The position numbers and the translations under genes are program-made. From contig JAAXNY010000005.1 in assembly GCA_013420905.1 (NCBI GenBank), positions 3,658,001 through 3,722,000 of the forward strand: a stretch of 64,000 nt of DNA, given 5' to 3'. The stretch's first letter is position 1, and every line of letters begins with the position of its first letter. Source of the stretch: Collybia mongolica. Lineage: Eukaryota; Basidiomycota; Agaricomycetes; Agaricales; Clitocybaceae. Positions 11,149 to 21,755 of this stretch are shown here, in pieces. Under the pieces are notes generated by a model, which was given only the letters and a program-made list of their open reading frames with translations, was not told the origin of the DNA and searched no databases.

Positions 11149-12364
11149 TGATAGGGCCCGAAATTGTTTGCACTTATAAAGTCAACAAGTAAGGCTATTA
11201 GTGTCATTTCTAATAACCAAGTAAGCAGTAATAAAGGATTAGAGTCGAGCTCCGAGACGGCTAATCAGAGTGAACTAGTCTAATGGATAATACACTATCA
11301 GTACAGAGGACTATGAGTACGGTCTATTATTAGTCCTATTCACCATGCCCGGTTACAACCTCGGTGTCTTAGTTCATAAGTAACCGTTGTAGTATGATAT
11401 CATTAGTCCGGGGATCATCATTAATAGGAGAAGTAATTGTAAATTCGGGACTTGCACAACCCGATCCTAGTCAGGGGTACTTGGTGTTAACTACCGGAAG
11501 TGACGGGACACCGTGAATAGCAACCAGGACAATCAGGAGGAGTAAACGACAGTGCCGCGCTGTTTTAAATAACAGAGCGCGCGGTCGGGACTTGATAAGA
11601 GTTTAGCCAGCTCTTTCAATATTTGATAAGTAACCAGTAAACGACATAATTGGCACGCATGGCGCGCGCGCCAAGTTGTAGTAGACGCGTCAGTATTGAA
11701 TACAGATTCTTGGCGCGCGGGAGCGCGGTTCTGTGTAAAATTTACAATTCCATATGATATTTAGTTTGTACATTATAAATAGACTGTAGATGAGTAGCGC
11801 TAAGGCAAGGAATCTTGCCCCCACTTCGCGCGACTATAGAGTATACAAATCACATTTGTTAAAACACTATTGCATGCCCGAATTAAGGATCAGATTGCTT
11901 CAACGTGTCTTGATTGGAATTGATTGGAGAACCACAGAATTAAAGAAACTTAGTTCACTTGGAACTTAGTACCGTATTGTCCGTTGGAATTACTAGGCAC
12001 TTGGCCTTAGTGCACTTGGCACTGTATTGTTTGATAAGTCGCTTGGACTTATAGATCCGCTTGGGATCACTAATAATTGAACGTACACTTGGTACTCAGT
12101 CTATTGGATCGAGAGATATTATAAATATACCTAGCAGGTTTTTGAACCTGTGTTGAAGCTTTTGTCTAAATCGAACCCGTCGAGAGATCATTGGAAAGGG
12201 CTTTGGCTAGTACTATTCAAAGCTTAGTGCTTCTAAGCACTTGAACCCGAACTCAAAACAGGCGATTCCTACTGTTCGTGTGTTGATTGTTAGGTTTGGT
12301 GTGTGTGTGAGAGAGATTACATTTCATAGCATCAGCGCACTTATAGCCCAGGAGCCCCCTTACA
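11149..12364 (+). repeat. E2 5' LTR
   Basis: Near-identical to 24156-25371. It has a TATA box (TATAAATA, 11774-11781) that is the likely core promoter, and a GC palindrome TGGCGCGCGCGCCA near 11658-11672. Visible differences from the 3' LTR are near 11739 (T for C) and 11875 (A for G), which points to recent insertion. Confidence 0.95.
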
Positions 12365-12366
12365 TC

Positions 12367-12386
12367 TGGAGCCCACCGCGAGGGTT
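12367..12386 (+). promoter_or_regulatory. E2 primer-binding site candidate
   Basis: Two bases after the 5' LTR the sequence reads TGGAGCCCACCGCGAGGGTT. It begins TGG, complementary to a tRNA CCA end, and its reverse complement looks like a tRNA 3' half (GAACCCTCGCGG before the acceptor). I cannot name the tRNA without a search. Confidence 0.6.
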
Positions 12387-12819
12387 CAGAGTTTTGAATA
12401 GTCTAAAGAGAGCATCTTTCTTTGAAAAATATTATACCAAGACGAGTAACGTCGTCTACAAATTGAAGTAGAGCGGAGAAAGTTTAGTCAATCTGTCTCA
12501 AGAGCCGCGCCCACAAGCCAGCTCGTCAAACAGACTAACTAATCAGCCACTTGCAAGACAAGTAGCTACAAAAACGCGGAAGACTAAAAATTCGCAAAAC
12601 GCTGGAGCAACAGAGTCGTTACCACCTCCTAGGCGAGCGCGCACACGAGGATCTTCACAACCAGCCTTTGGATCTTCAGGACCAAGGCAAGTATTTAGAA
12701 CCCCAGAGCCCTTAGGAAACATATCGACTACTAGTAGACCAGTAGCGCGCGGAAGATCGTCCGTAGTAAACCCAGTAGCAAACCCGAACTCGTTAGCTAC
12801 TCAGAACCGTTCAGTAATC
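12387..12819 (+). other. E2 leader with in-frame open extension upstream of gag
   Basis: From 12472 (just after a TAG) to the first gag ATG at 12820 the gag frame stays open for 116 codons. It reads a Ser/Pro/Arg/Lys-rich sequence (for example LARQVATKTRKTKN, PPRRARTRGSSQ) with no ATG. This could be chance, or an N-terminal gag part reached by splicing or by a non-ATG start. Confidence 0.45.
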
Positions 12820-14331
12820 ATGACTGAACCCCCTCGTAAATATATGCCCCAACCAGGCGTCCGTGATGCACCAGTATTCAAAGGAAAAGAGCCCACGGGT
12901 TTAATCCGGTTTCTGGAGCGAATGGAGGTCCTATGGAAGGAGTGTAACATTACAAATGATGAAGAAAAGAAGTTAATGTTGGGAAAATACGCAGACCTAC
13001 AATCAGAGAATGAGTGGAGGGCATTAGACCACTATAAGACAGGCACTTGGACGGATTTCAAGACAGAGTTGATCTCTAGTTATCCGGAAGCACTCGATCA
13101 AGTAGAAGGATCAGTAGCCAAGTTAGAGGCAGTGTGTCGCGCCAACCCACGTATTGGAGTAACCGATGAGGCCACGCTGAAAAAGCTGAAGCGTGAATTC
13201 AAAGCAGAATCTATTAAACTCTTGGGAGTTAGGCCACCTATTATCTCTAACCGTGAATTAGTTACCAAGTTCTTGGGATGTCTAGACGAAGTCTTCAGAT
13301 CCCAAGTACAAGGAAGGCTAACCCTGCTAGGGAATAATCAGTCTAATGCTACACAGGCAGGACAAGCCGTTGCTACAAACAACTGAGCAGATCCTAATAC
13401 TATTGCCGAAGCCGCCGTGCTCGCGCGACGAAAAGGGGATCAGTACGATCTGGAGGAAGTTATAGCAACTGCAATCAGCATTTCTGAAGGTGTAGCCAAC
13501 ATGAATATTCCAGACACAAATAGATCGTTTATAACGTCCGTAACAGCAACAGCAGCGCCCAAAATCAAAGTAGAGATGGATGAAATAAAACAACAAATAG
13601 TTAATTTGTTAGACCGTCTCCAAGTAAATGAGAAGAATACGAGGAGTGGATTCGAGGATGTAATGAAAGCGCTTCAACAAGCAACTGTTCAGAACCATGC
13701 CACGAATAGCGCACCCCAGCAGCATCAGTATCAGAATCAGTACGGAAAGCCTAAAGAAGGACAACCGCAAAGACCAAATGCGTATAAATGTCACTACTGT
13801 TTTACACCCGGACACTTCATAATGGCCTGTCCCGAGAAACAGAAACATTTTGAGGAAGGGAAAATAAAAACCAACGCAAATGGAGGAGTATGCTTACCAG
13901 ACGGATCATATATTCCAAGAGAACCAGAAACGGTATCATTGAAAGATAAAGTGGAACACTTCCATTCAAAGAAGGTAGCGGCCCTTTATTACGGAGATGT
14001 CACAGAAGGACCCGCTCCAGGAGTATTGTCCGTTATGCAGTCACATAATGCAGTAGACAATAGTAACGACATTGGAACCTTGAAAGCCATAATGGCACAA
14101 ATGGCACAATTTCAAGCGCAACAAATGTTAGGACAACAGAGCGCGCAAACCGCGCTGCCAGTAGCGCCTCAGATGCAGAAACAGGAATATATAAATAATA
14201 ACTATAATCCTACGGCAAAGAGCGCGCCGAACCCTGACATAGTAGCCTTACAAGCACAAATGAGTACTTTATTAGGGCAGGTAGCAGAACTCAATAACCA
14301 AAACAAGGTTAAAGAGTCGGGTTTCAATTAG
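12820..14331 (+). CDS. E2 gag, interrupted by one in-frame TGA at 13384
   Basis: 12820-13386 and 13417-14331 are in the same frame and separated by a single TGA (13384-13386, after ATNN). The N-terminal part reads like a capsid (PVFKGKEPTGLIRFLERMEV). After the TGA come a helical segment (LARRKGDQYDLEEVIATA), a zinc knuckle CHYCFTPGHFIMACP (CX2CX4HX4C, about 13789-13833) and a Gln-rich tail. Total 503 codons. The TGA may be a recent CpG-type C-to-T change from CGA, or a recoded stop. Apart from it the gene is intact. Confidence 0.88.
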
Positions 14332-14336
14332 GTCCG

Positions 14337-15542
14337 ATGAAGGAGGCTAAGGAACACGCTAGACCTACGACTAGGTCGCGTTCCAAGAGACAGCCAGAGG
14401 ACCGAAGTAAAAATAGAAATAGTCGTCAAGAAAGTAACAATTCAGAGAGTAGTCAGGATAGTAGTGAAGAGGAGTTGGTAGCGCCATCTCCTAGTAAAAA
14501 GAAAGTAAAATTTGTTGAACCATCAGTAAAGTCCCCAGTACGAAAAGAATTACCCTACATCGATGTGCCCGTGGTACCCTACATACCCCGGAGAACGGAA
14601 CGCAACCCTGAACCAGTTGATCCGCTACCTAATTTTAACACTAAGCGCGGTCCGACTTATGAAACTAAGTCCCCGATAGAAGTAAAATTAAAAGGTGGCG
14701 ATATAATTGCTAAAGTGTTAGACAACCCTATCACATTGACCACGGGAGAGTTAATGGGCTCGTCAAAAACCATTAGAGATGGAATAAAGAATATTGTAAC
14801 TGCCAGACGTAAGTCCCTTACCCAAAGGGACGCTAACTTGCAAATAAACGGAATAGATGAGGAAGACGTCTTACCCTTTGGAGGGGACTGGGAACTTGAT
14901 GATAACTACTTACGGCATGACGCGCTACCAGTAGAGTCAATCCCATTCCAGTCTTTCTTCATCTCAGAGTATGACTGCGGCGGAATACCTAAGGGATCTA
15001 TAATATGCGGGGACCCAGTCCTACAGTATTTAGAATCTTTACCAGCCGGGGAAGAGCCCAAACAGTTGTATGTAGCAAAAGAATCGGCCTCTTTGCGCGC
15101 AGTATATCCAGTAATAAATGGGGTAGGAACGGAGGAATCTTTATTAGATGGGGGATCCCAAATAGTATCAATGGCTAAACAAACGGCTTTAGACTTGGAT
15201 ATTTCATGGGATCCGGACGTTGTCATACACATGCAGAGTGCTAATAAACAAGTGGAGAAAACAGCGGGATTAGCGCGCAATGTCCCTTTCTTGTTTAATG
15301 ACATGGCCATCTACCTCCAAGTACATATTATAAATTCACCCGCATACAAAGTATTGCTCGGGAGACCGTTTGATACGCTCACGGAAAGTCAGATCAAAAA
15401 TGCTCGGGACGGGGGACAAGTAGTCACTCTCACGGACCCTAACACGGGACGAAGGTGTACTATTCCTACCCATGCAAAGGGATCACCGCCTAAGCTGTTG
15501 AAAAGACAACCGGAGCAGGATTTTCGGCCTTCGATGAATTAA
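14337..15542 (+). CDS. E2 protease-containing ORF
   Basis: 401 codons, starting 6 bases after the gag stop in another frame. The N-terminus is charged and Ser-rich ([15 protein letters not shown]). The aspartic protease segment is near 15110-15370 ([18 protein letters not shown], later [12 protein letters not shown]). The active-site loop is D-G-G-S rather than D-S/T-G. The last 49 bases overlap the pol frame, which opens at 15494, so pol is probably reached by -1 frameshifting. Confidence 0.85.
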   Translation: MKEAKEHARPTTRSRSKRQPEDRSKNRNSRQESNNSESSQDSSEEELVAPSPSKKKVKFVEPSVKSPVRKELPYIDVPVVPYIPRRTERNPEPVDPLPNFNTKRGPTYETKSPIEVKLKGGDIIAKVLDNPITLTTGELMGSSKTIRDGIKNIVTARRKSLTQRDANLQINGIDEEDVLPFGGDWELDDNYLRHDALPVESIPFQSFFISEYDCGGIPKGSIICGDPVLQYLESLPAGEEPKQLYVAKESASLRAVYPVINGVGTEESLLDGGSQIVSMAKQTALDLDISWDPDVVIHMQSANKQVEKTAGLARNVPFLFNDMAIYLQVHIINSPAYKVLLGRPFDTLTESQIKNARDGGQVVTLTDPNTGRRCTIPTHAKGSPPKLLKRQPEQDFRPSMN

Positions 15543-18500
15543 TCCAAAGTGATCAAGGAGAGCTAGCCGTAGAAATTGCTGAAGATGAGGACGGGAACTT
15601 TATTATAACGGGTTATAGACACCCTACTGATAAGCGGAATTTTGGTCACAAAGAACTTAGAGATGTCTTTTTGTCTAGAAGTGATGTAAACATGAATAGT
15701 ACAGTACCTGAACGCGAATTACTAGCCACGTACTTGGCTTCCGTAGATGAGCGCGATGGACCAGTAATAAACTACGAGCAGAACAGTAGGGACCCAGCAA
15801 GCACACCCACTAGACCGCTGACATACGCTCAAGAACAGCCCATGATCAATAAAGCTTTAAGTAAATTAAAGCAGTGGCAAATTGGCACAAACGAGCGCGG
15901 TCTTGGAACGGCAACAAGTGAAAAGTGTAATATTGAGACCATGGATCAGCTAGTAGGAAAGAAGTATAAACCAGTACATTTGAAAACAAAACCAACACTG
16001 GCGGACCTGCCTGATAAATTTAGAATTATCAGAGATATAAAGGGCGACCCTTTAGCAGCCCTACCAGTTCTAACGCCTAACCCACCTCCGTTTAAACCAA
16101 CTGGGAGGTACACTGAGGAAAGGCGCGCGGAATTCCAAAGAGTACACGAAGAAGAAAGCTTCTTAAAACCTAAAGAGATGGATATAATCCACGACTTTAT
16201 GTGCAAACATAATGATGGTTTTGCTTGGAATGATAGTGAGCGCGGTAGTTTTAAGAAGGAATATTTTCCTCCCGTCGAAATACCAGTAGTCCCACATACG
16301 CCGTGGACAGAGAGGAACATTAGAATCCCACCAGGAATCTATGAAGATGTTTGTAAAATCATCAAGACAAAAATTGATGCAGGAGTCTATGAGAGATCCA
16401 ATTCATCATACAGGTCTAGATGGTTTACCGTATTAAAGAAAGGCCCAGGAAAGAAGCTTAGAATTGTACATAGTCTAGAACCACTGAATGCAGTCACAAT
16501 AGCGCACTCGGGTCTACCACCCGCTACCGAAGAACTAGCAGAACACTTCGCAGGGCGCGCTTGTGGCGGAATGATGGATCTATATGTAGGATACGATGAG
16601 AGGCCTTTAGCAGAAACCTCGCGCGATCTAACCACGTTCCAAACACCATTTGGCGCGCTGAGATTAGTAACACTCCCTATGGGATGGACGAATTCTGTTC
16701 CAATATTTCATGACGATGTCATGTACATCCTACAGGATGAGGTACCACATGTCACAATACCCTATATTGATGATGTACCCGTGCGCGGTCCAGCAACGCG
16801 TTACGAACTACCGGACGGAACAGAAGAAGAGCTACCTGGTGCTCCAGGTGTTAGGCGCTTCTTCTGGGAACATATGCAAAATGTAAATCGCGTCGTACAG
16901 AGAATGAAGTATTCTGGAGGAACATTTTCAGGATATAAGTCTATGTTATGCGCAAGTGAAATTCTAGTGGTAGGACATAGATGTACATATGAAGGACGGA
17001 AACCTACTACAGATAGAATCGGTGTAGTTGAAAGATGGGGACCATGCAAAGATGTCAGTGAAGTACGCGCTTACATGGGAACTATTGGTGTATGCAGGAA
17101 TTTCATTAAAGACTTCGCCCGTATAGGTCAACCAATTCAAAAGTTAACTAGGAGTAGTGAACCTTGGATATGGGGGCCTGAGCAAGAAGAAGCGCAGCAG
17201 CTATTATTAGACGCACTTAAAAATAGCCCCGCGCTCCGTCCAATTAATTACACCTGGAATACGCCAGTAGTACTGTCAGTAGATACGTCATGGAAAGCCG
17301 TAGGCTACTATATCTACCAGGAAGACCCTGATATACCTGGAAGAAAGCACTATGCTAGATTTGACTCGATAACTCTGAATGAGCGCGAAGCGCGCTTCTC
17401 ACAACCCAAACGAGAGCTATTCGGATTAATGAGAGTTCTAATGGCATGTTATTATTGGTTTATTGGAGTACGAAATTTGGTAGTGGAAACGGATGCAAAG
17501 TACATTAAGGGGATGTTATCAAACCCAAGTTTAGGACCTAATGCAACGGTAAATAGGTGGATCGATAGGATACTTATGTTCCACTTTACTTTGGTTCATA
17601 AAGCTGGTAAAGGCTTTGGCCCAGACGGTCTGTCAAGACGCGACGCGCGGCTAGGGGATCCTGTCTACCCAGACCCAGACGATGGTTACGACGAACCCTC
17701 AGGTCCTTTAAGGTTTATCAACCCAACGGAAGGATTGGATGACCCTTTGGAACTGTCAGACTTTAAAGAGGAGATCGACACGCGCGGCGGATATCTATTC
17801 CAACTTGCAAAGGAAATCTCTGATTTTGAAGTGGAAGTAAACAATGCCTGGGCTGGTGAAGCAGCATTTATCGGAGAAGTAAAACAGCACTTAGGTTTAG
17901 GACGGTTCGGTATTCAAAGAGAAGCTTATCTAAAGCAACTTGTAAATACTACTGTCATACCCAATGAAAAGTTTAAATACGACCCTAATGTAAGGGAAGT
18001 ATATGATGAGTCTAAACGGACACCTACGGCACAGGAACAGGATAAAAACCTACCTTTAATAAAAGAATGGTTAAAAAGACCACAAAAGAGACCAAAAGGA
18101 ATGACAGATCGCGCCTACCTAAAGTTTGCAAGGCAGGCGTCTAATTTCTTTTTGGATCCAGAAGGCAGGATGTATAGGAAAAATATCGATAGCGCGCACC
18201 AGCTTGTTGTTGATAAAAATCACCGAACATATATGATGAAGGCGTCTCACGATTCTGTTGGACATAGGGGTTTCTATGCAACAAAATCTTTAATAGATAA
18301 AAGATTTTGGTGGCCAGAAATGGAACGCGATGTATCATGGTATGTGAAGTCATGTCACATCTGTCAGACAAAGCTTTTAACTTTGTTGAGAATCCCTCCT
18401 GTTATAACCCACACACCGTCTATATTCCAAGTATTGCATGCGGACACCATGTATATGAGCCCATCGTCTAACGGTTATAAATACATTGTCCAAGGAAGAT

Positions 18501-19537
18501 GTGCGCTGTCTTCATGGATGGAAGGCGCGCCCCTCAAATCTGAGGACGGCAAGACCTTGGGAAGGTGGCTGTTCGAAGAAGTAATTTGTAGATGGGGTTC
18601 TCTAACGGAAATTGTAACGGATAATGGTCCTGCCTTTGTCGCAGCCAAAGCGTGGCTGGAATCCAAGTATGGTATTACAGGAATAAGTATATCACCATAC
18701 AATTCCAAAGGAAATGGGATCGCCGAGCGCGCACATTGGGATGTGCGTCAAGCTGTCTTCAAAGCTACAGGTGGTGATGTAAAGAAGTGGTACTACTTCT
18801 TCCACCATGTAATGTGGGCTGACAGGATTACTATACGGAGAGGGACGGGTTGCTCCCCCTATTTTATGATTACGGGCGCGCACCCAACCTTACCGTTAGA
18901 TATCATTGAAGCCACTTGGTTAGTAAAGTTACCAGGAAAAATATTGACTACAGAGGAACTCATTGGGTTTAGAGCGCAGGCTCTAGCTAAGCACGTCCAG
19001 CATGTGGCCGATATGAGGAAACGTATCAATATAGAAAAACGAAGGAGACTATTACAGTATGAGAAGGATCACAGCGCGACCATCAGAGACTATGATTTCA
19101 AACCAGGAAGTTTAGTACTAGTTAGAAATACCGAGGTCGAAAGTTCGCTCGATAAAAAGCTGAAGCCACGGTACCTGGGACCAATGATAGTCCTGAGACG
19201 AAACCGCGGGGGAGCCTATATTGTTTGTGAAATGGATGGATCGGTGTGGCAACATAAAGTGGGGGCGTTTAGGGTTATTCCCTATTTTGCTAGGAGTACA
19301 ATTGAACTGCCGGATAATCTGCAAGATCTAATAGACATCTCTAGCGAAACATTAAATGCTTTAGTGGAATCGAAAGATCCCGCTAATAGACAAGTTTATA
19401 AGGAGCGTGACTATACCTTTGACAGAGTCCAATTGGATCAGTCCGATTCAGAGTCAAGCTCTAGTGAAAACACTGAAGAGGGGATAGCGCCGGCGCTACC
19501 ACAAACTACTATGTCACACCGGAAGTTGCATAAGTGA
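15494..19537 (+). CDS. E2 pol: reverse transcriptase, RNase H, integrase
   Basis: The frame is open from 15494 with no early ATG, consistent with a -1 shift from the protease [25 protein letters not shown] near 16407, fingers/palm [18 protein letters not shown], active site IPYIDDVPV (16757-16783). RNase [19 protein letters not shown], later [11 protein letters not shown] and [12 protein letters not shown]. Integrase: H2C2 finger [11 protein letters not shown]...CHICQ (about 18247-18370), then core Asp in HADTM, Asp in VTDNGPAF and Glu in GIAERAH. C-terminus has a GPF-like module ([14 protein letters not shown]). No chromodomain is seen, unlike E1 and E3. The gene is uninterrupted over 4 kb. 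Confidence 0.95.
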   Translation, partial: AVEKTTGAGFSAFDELIQSDQGELAVEIAEDEDGNFIITGYRHPTDKRNFGHKELRDVFLSRSDVNMNSTVPERELLATYLASVDERDGPVINYEQNSRDPASTPTRPLTYAQEQPMINKALSKLKQWQIGTNERGLGTATSEKCNIETMDQLVGKKYKPVHLKTKPTLADLPDKFRIIRDIKGDPLAALPVLTPNPPPFKPTGRYTEERRAEFQRVHEEESFLKPKEMDIIHDFMCKHNDGFAWNDSERGSFKKEYFPPVEIPVVPHTPWTERNIRIPPGIYEDVCKIIKTKIDAGVYERSNSSYRSRWFTVLKKGPGKKLRIVHSLEPLNAVTIAHSGLPPATEELAEHFAGRACGGMMDLYVGYDERPLAETSRDLTTFQTPFGALRLVTLPMGWTNSVPIFHDDVMYILQDEVPHVTIPYIDDVPVRGPATRYELPDGTEEELPGAPGVRRFFWEHMQNVNRVVQRMKYSGGTFSGYKSMLCASEILVVGHRCTYEGRKPTTDRIGVVERWGPCKDVSEVRAYMGTIGVCRNFIKDFARIGQPIQKLTRSSEPWIWGPEQEEAQQLLLDALKNSPALRPINYTWNTPVVLSVDTSWKAVGYYIYQEDPDIPGRKHYARFDSITLNEREARFSQPKRELFGLMRVLMACYYWFIGVRNLVVETDAKYIKGMLSNPSLGPNATVNRWIDRILMFHFTLVHKAGKGFGPDGLSRRDARLGDPVYPDPDDGYDEPSGPLRFINPTEGLDDPLELSDFKEEIDTRGGYLFQLAKEISDFEVEVNNAWAGEAAFIGEVKQHLGLGRFGIQREAYLKQLVNTTVIPNEKFKYDPNVREVYDESKRTPTAQEQDKNLPLIKEWLKRPQKRPKGMTDRAYLKFARQASNFFLDPEGRMYRKNIDSAHQLVVDKNHRTYMMKASHDSVGHRGFYATKSLIDKRFWWPEMERDVSWYVKSCHICQTKLLTLLRIPPVITHTPSIFQVLHADTMYMSPSSNGYKYIVQGRCALSSWMEGAPLKSEDGKTLGRWLFEEVICRWGSLTEIVTDNGPAFVAAKAWLESKYGITGISISPYNSKGNGIAERAHWDVRQAVFKATGGDVKKWYYFFHHVMWADRITIRRGTGCSPYFMITGAHPTLPLDIIEATWLVKLPGKILTTEELIGFRAQALAKHVQHVADMRKRINIEKRRRLLQYEKDHSATIRDYDFKPGSLVLVRNTEVESSLDKKLKPRYLGPMIVLRRNRGGAYIVCEMDGSVWQHKVGAFRVIPYFARSTIELPDNLQDLIDISSETLNALVESKDPANRQVYKERDYTFDRVQLDQSDSESSSSENTEEGIAPALPQTTMSHRKLHK

Positions 19538-19683
19538 TAAATCAGTATGAAAACAGAAGCAGTAAAGACAGTGTAAGCAACGAAGCTAAGTAGTAAGGAC
19601 AGTGTTAAACCGAGTAAAGACAGTAATACAAAGGAGTGTGGGGAGGGACACCATAACTAAGGAGGAAGTTAATTGGACTACCC

Positions 19684-21061
19684 TCAAGCAGATATGAAGT
19701 CGTCTTCAACCTCGGGCAAGGGCACATCAGCCGGAGCTACCTCCTCTTTATCATTGTCATCCTGGTCATGGACTTCGGTAGCGCTTGCAGTGGCAGCCTC
19801 GTCAGAGCCTCCCTCCAGAGCGGCCTCGTTCATTAGACCGTTGAGGCGAGTAACCTCGTCCATAGTGGCGTCACGACACTTCAATAAGAAGGACACTGTA
19901 TGACTGATCTCCTCCAACTCAGCGCGGTAGTTTAAAAGCATCCTACCGAGGGCTTGCTTGGTGTGTGACAAGGGATCGCCCGCGTCAGCAATCAAGCGCG
20001 CCCGCGCTAAGACTACATCGTGCTCCTTGGAGGGACGGAAGTCAATAAAGACACGAGTATCTGATACACAGTCAGTATAAAAATAGAACCATCTATTATT
20101 AGAAAACGTACCCTCAGCAGATGCCTTTGGATCTTCATCCGGGGTGTCCTGCCTCGTACGCTTTTTGGGACGAAGAGTGCTGCCGCGGTTGAGCTCGGAA
20201 CGCTTACCGTCCTGTAGGAATAAGAAACAAAGTAATAGACAGAGCAAAAACAAGAATGGGTACCTTGATGGCAGCCTTTTCAGCCTTAGTCCTTTTGACA
20301 CGGGGAACCTTAATGTTCTCCTTCTCCTTGCGACTACGGGTGATTGGTCCTTCACTAAGGAGACGACTAGTCACTGGCCCAGAGACAGTAGCGCTAGCCG
20401 TAGCGCCGGAATCAATGACCATATTCTTGAGTAAAGAAGAGACGCCATTGAGTATGTCGCGCACTGACAGCGCGGTAGCTAAAAAGAAACATACCGAGTC
20501 AGTACCAGACATTTCAATGTCACCGTCATATTCACCGCCAGCAATGACCTCGCCTGGAATAGCGGGACTATCCGCATCACCACCAGTAGCAGGGACCTAG
20601 TACCAGAAAATCATGGTTTAAGAACAGTACAGTGCAAGATAAGGTAAAAAGCACACACCGCGGTTTGAGACAGGTGCTCGGTGCGGACCTTTTCACGGTG
20701 ACGGTGAATAGCGGCAGTAAGAGTCACAATGTTGCGGTAGACGGGCTCTTGAAGTAACTCAGGGTATACATGTTGTAGTCCCTGGAATGCTTTACGGACG
20801 CCAAAGATAACATTCTGCCAGGACCGCTCCGTCAAAACCATTTTGGACTCAGTCAGGAGTAGCTGTAAATTGTAAAAGTTGTTACGATAACGGCGTATAT
20901 AAGTTAATTGGTAAAAAGTGTACCGCGGTTTTGCCTAACTTCCGGACGCTGACCCTTTGTTCAACAAGGGTGTCCATCGATAAACGAGCTTGAAAGGTGT
21001 GCCACTGAGCTTGGACCATCTTGAAGTTCTCGATGTCTTGATAGTTGGGGGGGCTAGTCAT
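19684..21061 (-). CDS. E2 antisense gene B: spliced, basic coiled-coil-like protein (unknown)
   Basis: Five exons on the minus strand: 21061-20924, 20862-20659, 20596-20264, 20211-20112, 20060-19684. They give 383 codons with frame kept at every junction; introns are 51-62 bases with GT...AG. Start is MTSPPNYQDIENFKMVQ. Exons 1-2 are helical and rich in Gln/Arg/Leu. Exon 3 is acidic and then strongly basic (PRVKRTKAEKAAIK), and exon 4 adds RPKKRTRQ, so a bipartite nuclear signal is likely. The C-terminus (RRAELEEISHTVSFLLK-like helix, then an acidic tail VAPADVPLPEVEDDFISA) could be a coiled coil. I recognise no family. It is convergent with pol, 146 bases apart, and lies downstream of gene A on the same strand. 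Confidence 0.8.
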
Positions 21062-21755
21062 AATGATGCAGAGGAAATTGATTCTTCGAACCAGAACGTT
21101 GTAAAGAGAGTATAATAGAGTTGGGCGATGTCTTGGGACAAAAAGCACAGCCAGTGCCCTTTTTATACCTCTACGACTAGAGAAGTGCTACCCAGTCTCT
21201 CATTCGTTGCGCGCGTTCTATCCCCAGAAAAATCTATACATTTCAACTGAACAGGTCCGAGACGCGTGCCTAATTGAAATGCTGGGCCCAAAAAAAAAAA
21301 AGGAGCTCCGTAAAAATTCATGTGGAGCGCGGCAGTGTCCGCATGACAACTGGGACAGTTGTTATCAGTGTTGAGGGGGAGATGGGTATAAGCAAAATCG
21401 AATTGGAAAAACCTACCAAGGTTACAAGGATTGAAATAGATTGTCTATAAAAAGTCAGTGATCGCGCCACGGTTTTTAATGATCGAGAGAATTGCACCAG
21501 AATTAAACCGTACTATTTATAACTTAAGTAGCCGGGGCAAGGGCGGAAGCTTTCTTATGAAGACAATAGAACAACGGCAAAAACCAATTGTATTGTTTAA
21601 AGTCCAGGGGACTGTATATAAGATATGTGTTGGACTTCAATTAAAGAATTGAAGCCCAACGAAAGGCGGGGGAATATGTAAGTAAAAAAAAAGGGCACTA
21701 GGGCCCAGGGAAACACAGATATATATATAAAACGTAGGGGGGGGGCGCGGCGCGG
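21062..21755. other. E2 spacer between antisense genes A and B
   Basis: About 690 bases, presumably holding the gene A terminator and gene B promoter. Contains an 11-12 A run (21291-21302) and, near the gene A stop, a G-run plus GGCGCGGCGCGG (21737-21753). No coding signal. Confidence 0.5.

Noticed and set aside
12241..12471. 76-codon ORF crossing the end of the E2 5' LTR
   Set aside because: It spans the LTR end and the primer-binding site and stops at the TAG before the gag frame; no coding features.
20479..20494. A GTATGT...TTTTAG stretch in antisense gene B that looks like an intron
   Set aside because: Only 16 bases long, too short to splice, and the reading frame continues through it.
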